Source: Mastigias papua (lineage: Eukaryota > Cnidaria > Scyphozoa > Rhizostomeae > Mastigiidae). From it: 64,000 nucleotides of DNA. The position numbers and the translations under genes were made by a program. Of the stretch, positions 12,201-27,800 are shown piece after piece. Location: positions 19,818,274-19,882,273 of the forward strand of contig OZ025268.1 in assembly GCA_964019165.1 (NCBI GenBank), in the 5' to 3' direction. The notes beneath the pieces were generated by a model that searched no databases, was not told the DNA's origin, and saw nothing but the letters and a program-made list of their open reading frames with translations. Numbering within the stretch: the first letter of the stretch is position 1; every line of letters begins with the position of its first letter.

Positions 12201-15200
12201 ATGTCCCAGTTAAATCATTGAAGTACCTTTGAGGTAGAAACAGGCTAAACTGGAATTTTGGTCAGCAGCGCTAGAGAATGCTTGGAAATTGCAAATCTTT
12301 CAATGGAATTCAATTCATTTAGATAAACAAACAAAAACCTCTTTTATGTATAATGAGCAAGACAAGTTCCTTAACCTTCATTTATTCAGTCATGGTCACC
12401 AATTTCATACTTTAAGGAAATTAATGCTTGGCCTTCAAGTCCATGTTCTGCTTTGAGAGAGAATTGTCTCCCCTTCAAGTGCAACAAAGAGAAATCATCT
12501 CAGCTAAATGAGCCGTTATATTATTTACCACGCATTTCTCTGTCACATGGTACTTTTCTTAAAATAACTGATTTTCTCGGCCTCTAGATATTGGGGAATC
12601 CCTCCCTACCTTCATTCAAAATACTTAATCTTAACTTTATACATACCCTGAAAGACATCTCCAAATTCTCTCCACCCCATATATCCATATTCTCATCATA
12701 TGAACCAATTTTATAAAAATATTTTTTATCAATAGAGAAGAGGCCTCCAGCCATTGTCGGTGATCTAAAGACAAGTAGAAATCATATGAAATAACTTTAC
12801 GTTAACAGCGTATGTTGAGGCACACTACCTTCAAAGCACTTTCATCTTTGACACTTTCCTTATATGAATAGTAAATATGATTTCCCAGGGCCTACGCCAT
12901 GTTACTGAACTGGTAAAGAGATTGGACTGGAAGATGCTTCCCTGCAACATGCATCATTATTTAAAAAACCCTATGAAGAATCTAAGATATGTGTTGGTCT
13001 CTACTCCCGAGAAACCAGAGTTGGAATTCATTAGCGAATAGAAAGGGGGCAGGCTCTACGCTACTTTCCAAAGTAATCTGATATTATATACACAGTGAGT
13101 CTAATTATCAGATAATGATAGGGAAGCAGTGCCAACATATTTAGTGCATTTCACCGATGATAGTTCACATTGTTTAGTATTGATTCGCATTCATTACTAT
13201 GTAGACGATTACTCAAGTGGCTAGGGCGCTTTTCTGCTGCGCGGAAGCTCATTGGTTCAAGGTACACCTTGGCTTATGGCCTAAATACCATAAATCCTCG
13301 GATGAGTCCACTGGGGGCTTATTTATTTTAGATGCCCTAGAGTGGGGGTTATTCGAGAGGGAAGGGCTTATCCAAGGGGTCTTATAAAATTACTGCACAC
13401 ACGTTGCATATGAAACTCATTGTCACTGATACTTGGCTTTCATCATGATTGTACTCTCCAGTATCGATTTGATAGTACGTAACATATGTAAATGGAAGGT
13501 TTATACATTCCAAGAAGTTGTGTGTAACTACTAACTCCTCACTTTTTTCTTAGCTGATCGTGTATTTTTCTTTTCTTTAGCCTTTATATTTTCTATTGTT
13601 GTTACTGAGTTTCTGAAAATTGTTAGTGCTGTCTTTAGTGGAGACCAAATGACATGGTGTCTTTCTACGCCAGGGACAGCACAGTATACAACTATTGATA
13701 GTTGTATTTATCTTTCATTGAAGTAAACAAAAACTCACAGTCAAAACTCCTTTCTCCATAGCATTAAAAGAACAGTCTAAATATAAGTATTAGTCATTAC
13801 GTCATTATCAAGGTCTTCATCATCATCGAGGATTTACGGCACTAACTCGCTGATTGCCCAGCAGCCACTGTTTACCGAGAAGCAACAATGGGGACTTAAA
13901 TTTGGTAGAGAAAGGAACATGCTCCCTCGCAAGGTCAGCAGTATAGACAAATACCTTCCCTAATTTCAACAGAGGACGAGGAAAAAGCCAGGATTCACTT
14001 TGAACTTACTTTAATGGTTCGGTCATATCATGTCGAAGTTGTCCTTCCTCTGGAGATAGTTCCTTCCAAGTAAAGAAAAGATCCCAAGTGAAACTTCCCA
14101 CTTGTGTAACGGCCTTCAGTGTTGATCCCTTATACGAAAAGTCGACCGCATCAATCACCTCAATAACGGGGCATACCACATTTCGATGGTCCTCTTTAAT
14201 TCTTTGCAGCAGTGGTTCTATCCAACCTTTTGTCGCTTCGCAATGCGAATCGAGAAATGTTAGAACCTCTCCACGGGACAATGACGCACCACGAAGCCTA
14301 GATCTGACCAGACCATCGCGTTCTTTGTTTCGGATAATTTTAATCTTATTTCTCACCTGTGGATGCTCGTTGAGCTTTGAGATGTAGTGGTCCAAGGGCA
14401 GCTTAGTATACTCTAAAAATAAAAATATACTTAATTTTCGTTATCAAAATGCAGTATGTGTCATTTTAATTTGTTCACATTCAATTATTTATACAAGATA
14501 ACACACTCAGCAATGAAAATAAATTACTGATTTATAATATGCCCAGTGAAAAGTCTGTTGGTACTACAGAACTTCACTATAGCACTAAAAAGCGGTGCCA
14601 TGTTTAAGACATACTGAAAAGTCTTTTTTCGTCCGAAATTCGTCAGAGTATGAAACGTCGGATAACGACCGAAAGGTGAACCGAAATGTATAGCCAGATG
14701 CGGGTACACGTGATATGATGAATAATGTGTCCAGTTACCCGTATGATTGGCCACTTGGCACCTATTCACCATTGTTTACTCTTCAAGTAGCTTGCACTCT
14801 AAGCAAAGGAGCAATTTTAGCATTGTACTTTAGATTCTAAGCGCTATACAGGCGTGACATGTAAGTGTAATTAAGAATTAATTTCAGTGCCATCTGCAAT
14901 GACGTTTAAGTTCGTTAAAACAAAACATTCAGCTACTGGAGGATTTGTAATAAGAATGATAACGGTAAATAGTGTTCAGTGCAAAATGAACTGAAACTAT
15001 GAAATAAGTATGATCTGACAAAACCTAATCTGTTTCAATTGGGAAATTCCTGCCTGGTATCAAAACAGCTTCCAATTATACCATAGCACATGAAGGAACA
15101 ACTCCCGTAACAATCTGTGCTCACCATTTCTTACATTGTCAAATTTTATAGATAATAAAAACCTCCTGACTGTCCAGCATGGAGCAACACGTACCATACA

Positions 15201-18200
15201 AGCTTGCATCATCGACAAGGATTATATCGGAGAGCAGGTGCGCAGGAGTCTGCCTCAGAACACTGTGGACAGTTCGTATAAGAACTGACAAGGCCTCGTT
15301 GTGAAAACAGATTATAACACTGGTGGTTGGCAGGTCTTGAGAATAGCTTGAGTGCTTTGCTTCACATCTACAAAGAACAAATTTGTGTCAAAAACAGGTG
15401 TAAAGGAAAGGTCTATACAGTGAGTAATGTGAATTGTATTTGCTTTCGTAGTGGCAGTTCGCGCTATGACACAATTTTAATATATTTATTTTTATATATT
15501 TCTATATATGATTTATTACAATAAAATTCTACCCCACTACTATACTTGATCATAACTATACAAATATGAATGAAAGATAGAATGGGAGCAAAAGACAATG
15601 ACTAACCCATGGCTCTGACATAAAAATGCATGATACTAACATACGTAATACAAGCAAAAATAACTTATCTAATTACAAATAGAAATTAAAGATGAGAACA
15701 ACATAAATATGAAACAAATTAAGCAAATTTAACTAACTAAAAGCACGTGCTAATGTTTGGGATTTTGTATATTGACATTCTTATATAACGCGTGTTAATA
15801 TTTAAGTCCCTAAATCCTTAAAGATGTAAATGAAAATGCAGAGGCAGCAGTACGAATACAGAATGAAATGGGAAGATGGTTCAGAACGAGTAAAAGCACA
15901 AGACAAGGCGATCCAATATCTCACAGTTGTTTACTACGATCCTAGAAAGAATCATGGATGGGGTTGCGAGCAGTAACACTGGATTCTCTATACAAAGCAC
16001 GAGAATAAATAACTTGAGGTTTGCAGATAACATCGTTCTATTGGAAGAAAATCTTGAAGGTCTGACAGGATCTGTTGAAACATCACGCATTGATTGCAAG
16101 CCATATGGTATGATGCTAAATCTATCGAAAACAAAGACATTGGTATTTTGGGAAAGAAACATCGAAGAGAAATTGTGAATGGGGAAGAGGTATAAAATGT
16201 AGAAAAATTCACATGTCTAGGCACCACATTGTCCTATGACCTAGACTGCAAGAGAGAAGTAACTATGCGACTTTCCAAAGCAAAGGGTGTGCTTAAGGCC
16301 TTGGAGAAAATCTGGAAGAGCAAGGAAATATCGTTGATGAGCAAACTAGATATCCTGAGAACACGTGCATTCAATTCTGCACTATATGCTTAAGAAACAT
16401 GGGTAGTGACAGCAGAGATCCAGAGAAGAATTTTGGCATTTGAGAGAATATGTTACAGAACGGTTTTAAAATAGGTTGGAGACAAAGAGTAAGAAATGAG
16501 GAATTGTATGGCAGAATCCATTTGAGGGAAACTCTGCTGCAAAAAGTTATAAGAAGGAAATTTCGATTGTTCGGACATGTTTGCAGGATGGATAAAGACA
16601 GGAAAATCAGAGATATTATGTTTTGGATAGTAGAAGGAACAAATAAGAAAGGAAGCTACACAGAGAGAGGCTCGGCGACATTAAGCAATGGTATCAGGAA
16701 ACCTCTATATACCGGTTTTATAGAACTGCACAAGCTAGAGACAAGTGGATTACTGTTGTCGACAAGGCGTCAAGCACCTACGGGCGTTGGCCCCATTGTT
16801 AAAGGTAAAAAGGTAAAGGTGAGTCCCATGTACGATCCTGTACATTGGGGGAGTGCCCGTTAGAGAGACACTTATCCTGAGCCGCTGGCATAGTGAGGTA
16901 GGGTGGCCAGTTCCTTTCCTCGCCGCCTTTAATTTCCCCAGTGTTGCCACCAGGTACCCATTTGCTGCTGGGTGAACAGTGAGCGAGTATCCCAACTATG
17001 ATCCGAGGGTTCGACTCGAACCATCGATGTTTCACACAGCAGCCAAGCGCTCTAACCACTTAGCCACTCGCCCGACCCCATTGTTATGATGATGAATATC
17101 TAGGTCGGCTAATGCACCCTTTCTCAACTGGTGACGTGCGCGCCACTACTGGGGCATTTAGTAATGCTGAGTGGCAGGCTGCAAGTGTACATTTTCACTG
17201 TATCACCATACCACAATTAAGCAATTATACATTTAATGTATAACTCTTCATAGCCGTACCACCACATTGCTATTTTCCTTAAATACCGAGATGGAGGCAG
17301 ATGGGGAGGCAGGTTTGTCAAGTAACTGCGGGGGTTTTTTGTATGCTATCATTTTCAAAGTGGTGCTTAACAAATTTTACATGAGAAGGCCATGTCTAAT
17401 GAATCTGCAATAGAATGTTAATTATAGCTATATATCAGCTTTTATACTAAATATTAAGTTATGTTACTGTACGATAAAACACAGCCTTTCTGATTTCATC
17501 CCTGCAACACAGGAATTAGCCAATGTATATAATCGTATACTCTTGCACCAAGAGTCTACAATAAGAAATGATGACAGATCCATGCGTTTGTTTGGAATGT
17601 GGGTATGGTTTTTTCTTGGAACTGAAAGACATGGGCGAAGTAAAAACTTAGCAAATCTTATTACAGATCATTGGCAAGGATGTTAATGTGTGCTATTTTT
17701 CATGGCCTACTGTCCATACAGATCCACAGATTCCATATACACCGCCGCAAAGTGCACCACACTTATTTTAGGCTCTGCTTTTCCACTGCGTTAAGTTCTG
17801 TGATTCTTCACTTCACTTCAATTCACTTCACTTCACTTCAGCAAACAGATGTGTTTTTAAATAAAGAGAATCCGTTTGTTGTAGATGATGTCTTTAACGA
17901 TAGTAGTGTGAGCCAATGAGGGCCAATAGAAACAAAAGGGTACTAAAGGCTACACGTGAAGGAAGCAGGCGGAAATATTGGAACTCTCTATTTAAAGAAA
18001 AGCACTCATCACCCCCTTTGCCCCCTTAGGAAACAATTGGAGGAGGACTTATCTCTTGTGCCCCCCTCCGTCATCTCTGGATAAATTTCTCTGCTATACT
18101 TATCCCATTTACACCACATTGCTATTTTCCTGAAATACCGAGATGGAGGCAGATAGGGAGGCAGGTTTGTCAAGTAACTGCGGGGCTTTATGCATGCTAG

Positions 18201-18792
18201 CATTTCCAAAGTGGCGCTTAACAAATTTTACATGAGAAGGCCTTGTCTAATGAATCTGCAATAGAGTGTTAATCATAGCTATATATCAGCTTTTATACTA
18301 AATATTAAGTTACATACTGGGTTGTACTTAAAATAGTGACATGCATACTTACTCTGACCCACGTGCATCCGGTAAATCTCTATTCATTGAGATTCTGTCG
18401 CTCAAAACAGAATCAAAGGAATGATTGTTAAAGAGTGCCTTTGATAACTTTTTCAAGGAGGGAGGCAGCTTTGCCTTAAGCCCTTTGTCCCCGAGTCCGG
18501 GGACGACAAGTTCAGGATACAACTCCGATCGCAGTGTGACTGGAAATCTATCAAAGACGCTGTATTTGATTTCATTCTGCGGTGCAATGTGGGACTGCTT
18601 TTGGCTTTGATAAAGCTGCTTAGGCGTCGTAGCTGGAAATTGGTTGCGCTCCTTATTGATAACAACAACATCCAAGTCAATATTGGGAGATTGCTGCTTG
18701 TGAACGTAAAAAAGTACATCAAGTGAGAGCCAAAACAACGATGTTAGAATCAGCGCCTGGAAAATAGTCTTGCGACGAGCCTTCAGCTTCAT
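9236..18792 (-). CDS. GALNT: Polypeptide N-acetylgalactosaminyltransferase, complete, nine exons
   Basis: Type II Golgi enzyme that transfers GalNAc from UDP-GalNAc to Ser/Thr, starting mucin-type O-glycosylation. Exons: 18792-18353, 15367-15195, 14412-14010, 12764-12647, 12153-11981, 11273-11117, 10505-10404, 9842-9696, 9373-9236; 616 residues. A short basic N-terminus precedes a signal anchor (about residues 11-29), then a stem, then [11 protein letters not shown]. The GT-A domain has [14 protein letters not shown], the metal/nucleotide DSH motif (259-261), [16 protein letters not shown], the metal-binding His of SRVGH (396) and [11 protein letters not shown]-terminal ricin-type beta-trefoil (about 489-613) has three repeats, with RCID, SCMD, RCLD and two CHGLGGNQ motifs. 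Departures from the usual consensus: Trp of HNEAWS is Leu, and the second Cys after DSHCE is Ala. Family certain; orthology to one GALNT number not settled. Confidence 0.95.
13213..13385 (+). repeat. Possible tRNA-derived SINE or related dispersed element in GALNT intron 3
   Basis: A box-A-like TGGCTAGGGCG and a box-B-like GGTTCAAGGTACACC are spaced as in a tRNA promoter. They are followed by a body with repeated GGGGGCTTATT, GGGGGTTATTC and GGGCTTATCC blocks. No clear target-site duplication or tail, so boundaries are approximate and the call is tentative. Confidence 0.4.
15820..17110 (+). mobile_element. Degenerate non-LTR retrotransposon (LINE) reverse-transcriptase fragment
   Basis: Frameshifted remnant in GALNT intron 1, opposite in strand to the host gene. 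Recognisable pieces in order: STRQGDPIS (RT motif around the GDPLSP loop, near 15895), [19 protein letters not shown] (FADD active-site motif with Asp to Asn, near 16015), [11 protein letters not shown] (near 16120), and the late [13 protein letters not shown] (near 16570) typical of RTE/Jockey-like ORF ends. The fragment ends in an ATGATGATG tail near 17090. Several stops and frameshifts mean it is dead. A SINE is inserted in its 3' part. Confidence 0.8.
16801..17075 (-). mobile_element. tRNA-derived SINE, copy 1, with perfect target-site duplication
   Basis: On the minus strand the element begins with a tRNA-like head: box A TGGCTAAGTGGTTAGAGC and box B GGTTCGAGTC, the polymerase III internal promoter. 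It ends in an ACCTTT-type tail (plus-strand AAAGGTAAAAAGGTAAAGG at 16801-16819). The target-site duplication CCCCATTGTT is seen at 16791-16800 and 17076-17085. Those flanks join back into the surrounding LINE sequence, so it inserted after the LINE. Confidence 0.9.
17260..17461. repeat. Intronic duplicated segment, copy A
   Basis: About 200 bp nearly identical, in the same orientation, to 18112-18312 (roughly nine in ten bases by eye), beginning CACCACATTGCTATTTTCC and ending CTAAATATTAAGTTA. Copy B ends 40 bp before the exon-1 donor. Confidence 0.9.
18112..18312. repeat. Intronic duplicated segment, copy B, next to GALNT exon 1
   Basis: Direct repeat of 17260-17461, 851 bp away. It sits just inside the intron beside the exon-1 splice donor (exon ends at 18353 on the minus strand). 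No transposon termini or target duplication recognised. Confidence 0.9.
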
Positions 18793-21850
<3,058 letters not shown>

Positions 21851-21889
21851 ATGAACGGTGCTGGAGCTGGTGCTGGTGTCACTGTAAGG

Positions 21890-24800
21890 ATGAAATTCAG
21901 CTTTTCCTTCGCGATTGCTTGCTTGTTGTTGTTGACAATTGAAGGTTAGTTGCGCATGAATTTAGATACAGTATTCTGATAACTTGTTTTGATGGAAGAT
22001 AGGCTCTGGAAACGCAGGCCTAACACTGGAAGCTGTGCCTGCAATGTTGTGCTAACAATAGCACAATTCAGTGCAGGTTGGAGCTGGTCTCATATATTTT
22101 TTTTCAAACTTCAATATCATTCTCATATAACTAAAATACAATCATACGTCTCTCTAAAGCTAGGCAACGTACAACTGGCTGTCAGGTTAACTACATAACA
22201 AAGCAAAAAGGAAAACAAAAAATTACTCAATGGATTAGAATGTAAAATAAAATGAAATAAGAAAAAACAAAAATTGACAGTAGTTCTCATAAGTTTAGTA
22301 AGTCGGGGCTTGTCCACGGTTTATTTCGGCAGCAGAAAATAAAGTATGTACTTCTTATAGTTATGTTGATGAGGTTAGATAAAATGTGTTTTTGGACTTT
22401 GTTGTTAAAACCGAGAGATTTAAGAAGATCAATAAAAGATTCAGAGGAAGACCCAATAGTGCCAAGGGCCCCCATAGAAAGATTTATAAATTTGATTTGT
22501 TTATAGTTTGGAAGAAGAGTTTGTTGTAGATGGTGATATTTTGAAGCCTTGCGCTCACTATTGATTTGTATATTAGTCTCAAAACCAATAGTGAGCTCAA
22601 GAATATACAGGACGTTTTCCTTAGTAATTATGAGAAGATCGGGTCGGAACGCACTACCTGTGATAAAAGAAGGGGATAGAAAAGTAGGAAGATCCACATA
22701 TAATGAGCAATCTGGAAGTGTGGAAAAGGTCTTAGCTATGGAATTTAAGACAGAATCATGTCTCCAGGTATACCTACCATGCTCTAGATACAGCTTACAG
22801 CTAGAGACAATGTGTTGTAAAGTTTCAGATTGAAGGCAAAAGGAACATGCTGATGATTGAGAGATGGACCACTTTGAAAGGTTTTTTCGAGTTGCCAATG
22901 TGTTTGTTAAGTATTTCAGAGAAAAGTTGAAAATATTCTTGGGCAGTTTTTGTTGAACGTTTGACCATATGCTGGTGGTAACCTTTGAAGCGTATTTAAA
23001 AACCGATGAAATAACTAGCCCTTGCGATGTTAATTCACTTGTTATACGATGATGGTGATGAGTTTGAGTGGATTTGAGAACTTGCTTTGCATTTCTGTAC
23101 TGATCATATTGAATGTTGGTAAAGGTGTTAGAATCCTGCCACAAAGCCTTTATATCAGAATTAGGAGAAGATTTTAACGCATTCCGAATTTTGGTTTGGC
23201 ACTGTATAAACTTGGTAGATGGAAGAATGAGACTCAAGCCATAGTTTGATTTGCTGATTATGAGATTACTTAAGGTGGCGCTTATTGGCAATTCAAACCA
23301 CCGACGCACATAATCCGCAACTTTGTTATCTAGGTTTTCAATTACCCACGTTTTGCTAAGATCAGCTATTGTGAGGTGCCAAGAAATTTTACAGAGAACA
23401 TGGCGGTGGTATAGCAATAATTTATTTTTAGGATGGCAAGGGATTTTATCAATTGTACATAATAAATCATTAATGGTTTCAAATAAAATAGACCTGTGCT
23501 CAACGTTGTCCATAGAGAAGGAGAAGTATCTGCCGAGATATTTAAAAGAACTGCCAATGTTGACAGTGGGAACGAGATCATGATTAATGATAAGTTTAGG
23601 CAAAAATTGGACAGATGAGGTTGAAGACTTTTTGATTCCAAATGAGGAGCATTTATCAACCCTGATGGTCATATCAGCCCAAGTACACCATCTAGAAAAA
23701 TGGTTTAGTAAAAGCTGATTCTCATGTTCCAGACTCGTAATAACAGCTGCGTCGTCAGCAAACTGAAACCAGTGCAATGGATTTAAAGAGGATGTAGAAA
23801 AACCAAATTGTGCAAACTTAGGATCGGAGATATATCTGATAAAGGTATTAAAGCATAGATTGAAGGTTAACGGGCTGAGACAATCACCCTGTAGAACACC
23901 CCTTCCCACCTTTATAAATGGAGTTTTAAACGACTTGGTAATGATACATGTATGAAAATTAGAACAGAGATTGCAAATGATTGTTTGGATATGCAATGGG
24001 ATATGATGGTATTTTATATAATAATGATAATTATGTCACTTATTCTTAAGAAATATAGCAAATCGAAGCCAAAAATCGATGGCTCTCCGTCTTCTTCATT
24101 ACGCAAACAGTACATGTGAATTGTTGGCAGGCCCTACTTCCTTGCTTGCTCAAAGCGTTTAGGGGTTATTCATTTAGTACGTACGCACGAAAGGGGGGAG
24201 GGGGGGGTCAAGCAAATGCGTACGAATGCGTACAAGGGGGAGGGGGGGTTGACACATGAAGTACGTACGCAAAGCAAAAGTATCCGCTTTTTGCATACAT
24301 CCTGCAATATTTTCATTTGCAAAGGACCCTTCACAGACATTTAATTAATGTAGCACATATTCAGTTGAGATTACTTCTAGCACAGGGGTGCAAAACATAC
24401 GGCCCGCAGGCCGAATCCGTCAATGTGGTCCCCTAGGGATTTTGAATAAACTGAAACCTAGCGATATTTTCCCCGTTGTAATAGCGGCACTTACTAGTGG
24501 CATTTACAAGGCTGAATACCCAATTTTTCGCCGTTGTCTAGCATACCAGATAGGAAACATGCGATGAGTAATGCATATTTGAAAGCCCGTATTACCTAGC
24601 CCTCTCGGGTTCCGTCAACCTACCCAGCCATTGTGGCGCCATATTATGCCCTATGTGGCCCTTGGGCCAAATGAATTTGACACTCCCTGTTATACCACTA
24701 GTATAATGCTGTTTTGTTTGAGCAATATTATAGATTTTTCATGAATTACATTTGAAGTGATCATTTCAATGTTTCGTGAATGCTTAAAAAGCCTTTCTCC

Positions 24801-27800
24801 GTCGTTTTGGATCTCTAGAAACTTTCTTATAGAGATGGGGGGGGGGGGGTCAAACAACCAAGAGTACGTACGCAAAAGGGGGGTGAGTATCAAGTGTACG
24901 TGTGCGTACGAGGGGGGAGGGGAGTCAAATTTTAGCCAATTTAGAGCGTACGTACTAATTGAATGACCCCTTATCAATCTCAGCAATCGGGGTATCCCCG
25001 AAAACGCGTTAGGACCTAGTCTCCCTTGAGGCGTAGTAGGGTGGAGGGAGGGTACATTTAAATAATATAATCTCTCATCTGCTCAGTGGCGAAACCAGTT
25101 CGGGAACTGAAGGGTACAGCGATCCCCAGTGATCAACGCAGTTGATTCTTTCGGCAGTTTTTTGGCTGCTCGTATATTCGTCGTCGTCGTACAGTGCCTT
25201 CTCAGAGTCTGACATTGGATGTCACAGCATGATACAAAGTTTTGTTCTCTGCTAAATGAATGATGTCCACTCCTCTCCTGTCTAGGCATTTGCCTAACCA
25301 CCCAAGAAATGTATGTCTTTGCCTTCCTCTATCTCTCTTTCCTTCTACTTTCCCTGTTACCACTCGTATATTAGTAGAGCAATTTTGGAGAATTTCGTTG
25401 AACTCGCTCTTTCATTGCTGCTTTTTGCACGAGAGCAGGGACGCCTACGCTGGGGGGCAAGGGGGGCAGCTGCCCCTCCTGCCCAGTCCAAGGACTTAAT
25501 TATTTCAGTGCAAAAGTGTTTATAATGTGCCCTCAATAGGAACCTTGCCCCCCTACCCTCGGTGCGGGCAGGCGTGCCTGCACGAGAGTATTATTATTAT
25601 GTCTATGAAAAATGAACAGAGGGATTTTTCGCAGTGTTTGCCCTCATCCTGTTTGCTCGGTTTCGTATTTTCAAGCACGACATGCTATTTGATCTAGCAA
25701 GCCACGCCCTTCTCAGGGCATTTGATTGCTACACCCGTCCCTGCATCTGCCCACTGGAAAATGACCAATATACCGGTCAAGCTACAATTTCAAATGAAGA
25801 AACTGCCAGATCATAGCCTTGAAATAAAAAACCCCTGTATTCTGTGCTTATCACTCTGTCATGCAAAATCCCATCTTATCGCCCTTATCAGGGACTTAAC
25901 TTGGAAAGGGTGCTAATCCCTCCCCTATCTTCTAAAATTGGTGGGTAAATCTTAACTCAGTTGTTTTACTCAGGACGTTGTATACATAGATATGACGTGC
26001 TCATTGCCAGTGGTTGCAGTATCACTCATCCAGTGGGGTAGAGCCGTAAAAATGGTACAAAACCAGTTATCTAACGATTCTAGTATCAGTTGTCCGAAAG
26101 TTTTGTATAAGGAACCTCTTTTTAGGAAATCCACACCTGAAAGACCAAAAGACTGAAACACCTAAGGAACTTTTACACTATTGGCAGAATCCCTAAGGAA
26201 GTTTTAAATCTCGATTATTCTTATCGCTGAAAACAATGGAGATTTAGGGAGGCATATTGATACAAAATGTGTGTTGTCCTTGTAACAAGTACAGTGGTTC
26301 ACATGCATGATTCCGTTAAAACGTGCATTGTCTTTAATGCCCTGTCTTTGCACTGAACACTTAACATGTCTACAACACTGAATATGTAGTTAAAAATTAA
26401 GGAGCTAGTTTATATAACTCTGGCTACCCTTAATTGCTACCGATTCCTATCTTACTTCCCGGATACTTAACAAAATTTAAGCCTCATCTTCACTTCATAA
26501 TTGCAGATGATGTCAATACGGGTACAATTCACGTATCTTTGACAGGCTCCGAAAATCCCAGCTGTGGTTCAGCACAAAGCCCTTGCAGGTATGTAAAACT
26601 TGCGCTTCAGAAAAGCAATGAAAACGACAAGGTTTTGATTGACGGCTCGTTTTGGGACAGGCCTGCTACATTCTATGAGGATAACATCCATATATCAAAG
26701 ACAGTACAAATCGTAGGGTATAACGGTAGACCGATTTTGAGTCCCAAAGGAACCGGTACCTTTATCACAGTACAAAGTGACAAAACAGCATTGGAGAATA
26801 ATGCAAGCCGAGTGGTATTCAACAATGTAAAGCTAACAGTTAAGGATCATGGAACGTCCATCGTTTACGTTAATGACGCTTCTGTATTCGCTTCAAATAC
26901 CGAGTTCAATGGTGGAAAAGTGTCGTTGCATATTGACTGCAGAATACTTTGTCAAGTAAAGCTTGAAGACTTGTATTTTGTTGGTGTTGACGTAGGGATT
27001 CTAATCTCGGATAACTTTAATGTATCCATCAATAATAGCTTTTTTAAAGGAATATGGGCTGTCTCCCATCATGCCATTATGATTGCAAGAGATACCTCAA
27101 ACTCCAGAGACTTAACTGGCAATATCGAAATAGACAGTTCAACCTTCCAACATTTTGGGTCTGCACTCACTGTGAAAATTGCAACGGGAGGTGAGATGAA
27201 GTTCCGTGTTGTAAATTGCTCGTTCATACAGAACTTTGCACCTCTGTTGAAGAACGGTGCAGCAATTTCCATATCAGTTTCCAACCCCTCTTTCAATGCC
27301 ACAACTATTTCCATTACCAGATCGTCCTTTCTTAATAATTTTGGGAGTTACGGAGGAGCCATTTACCTATCCTGCCTGGCACTATTGCTTTTCAACATTA
27401 CCTATTGTTCCTTTGAAACTAATTTTGCCGCTTATGCTGGAGGAGCAATTTATACCAAAGTCTCAAACTCAGTCTATATTTCTGAATCCTTGTTTATTGA
27501 GAATGAAGGCTCCACCGACCAGAGCGTCGGTGGAGCTGTTGTTCTCAGTGGCAACAAAGATGCCACATACAAGACCGTATTCAGGAAATGCTTTTTCAAA
27601 GATAACAAAGCGCCTGCAATGGGAGGCACAATTTATTCTTTGCTTCGCTCGTCTACGATTGAGCTTGTGGATGTTATTTTTGAAAGCTGCACAGAATACG
27701 ATAGAAGAGCAACTGATGGCGACATAGCGTTCTTGTTGTCAAAAGTGAAGATGTGGAACACAACAGTAAGAATTAGCAACCCTATCAATGAAAGAATTGT

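Noticed and set aside
17000..17075. tRNA gene on the minus strand
   Set aside because: Boxes A and B are present but the cloverleaf is incomplete and it continues into a SINE body with target duplications.
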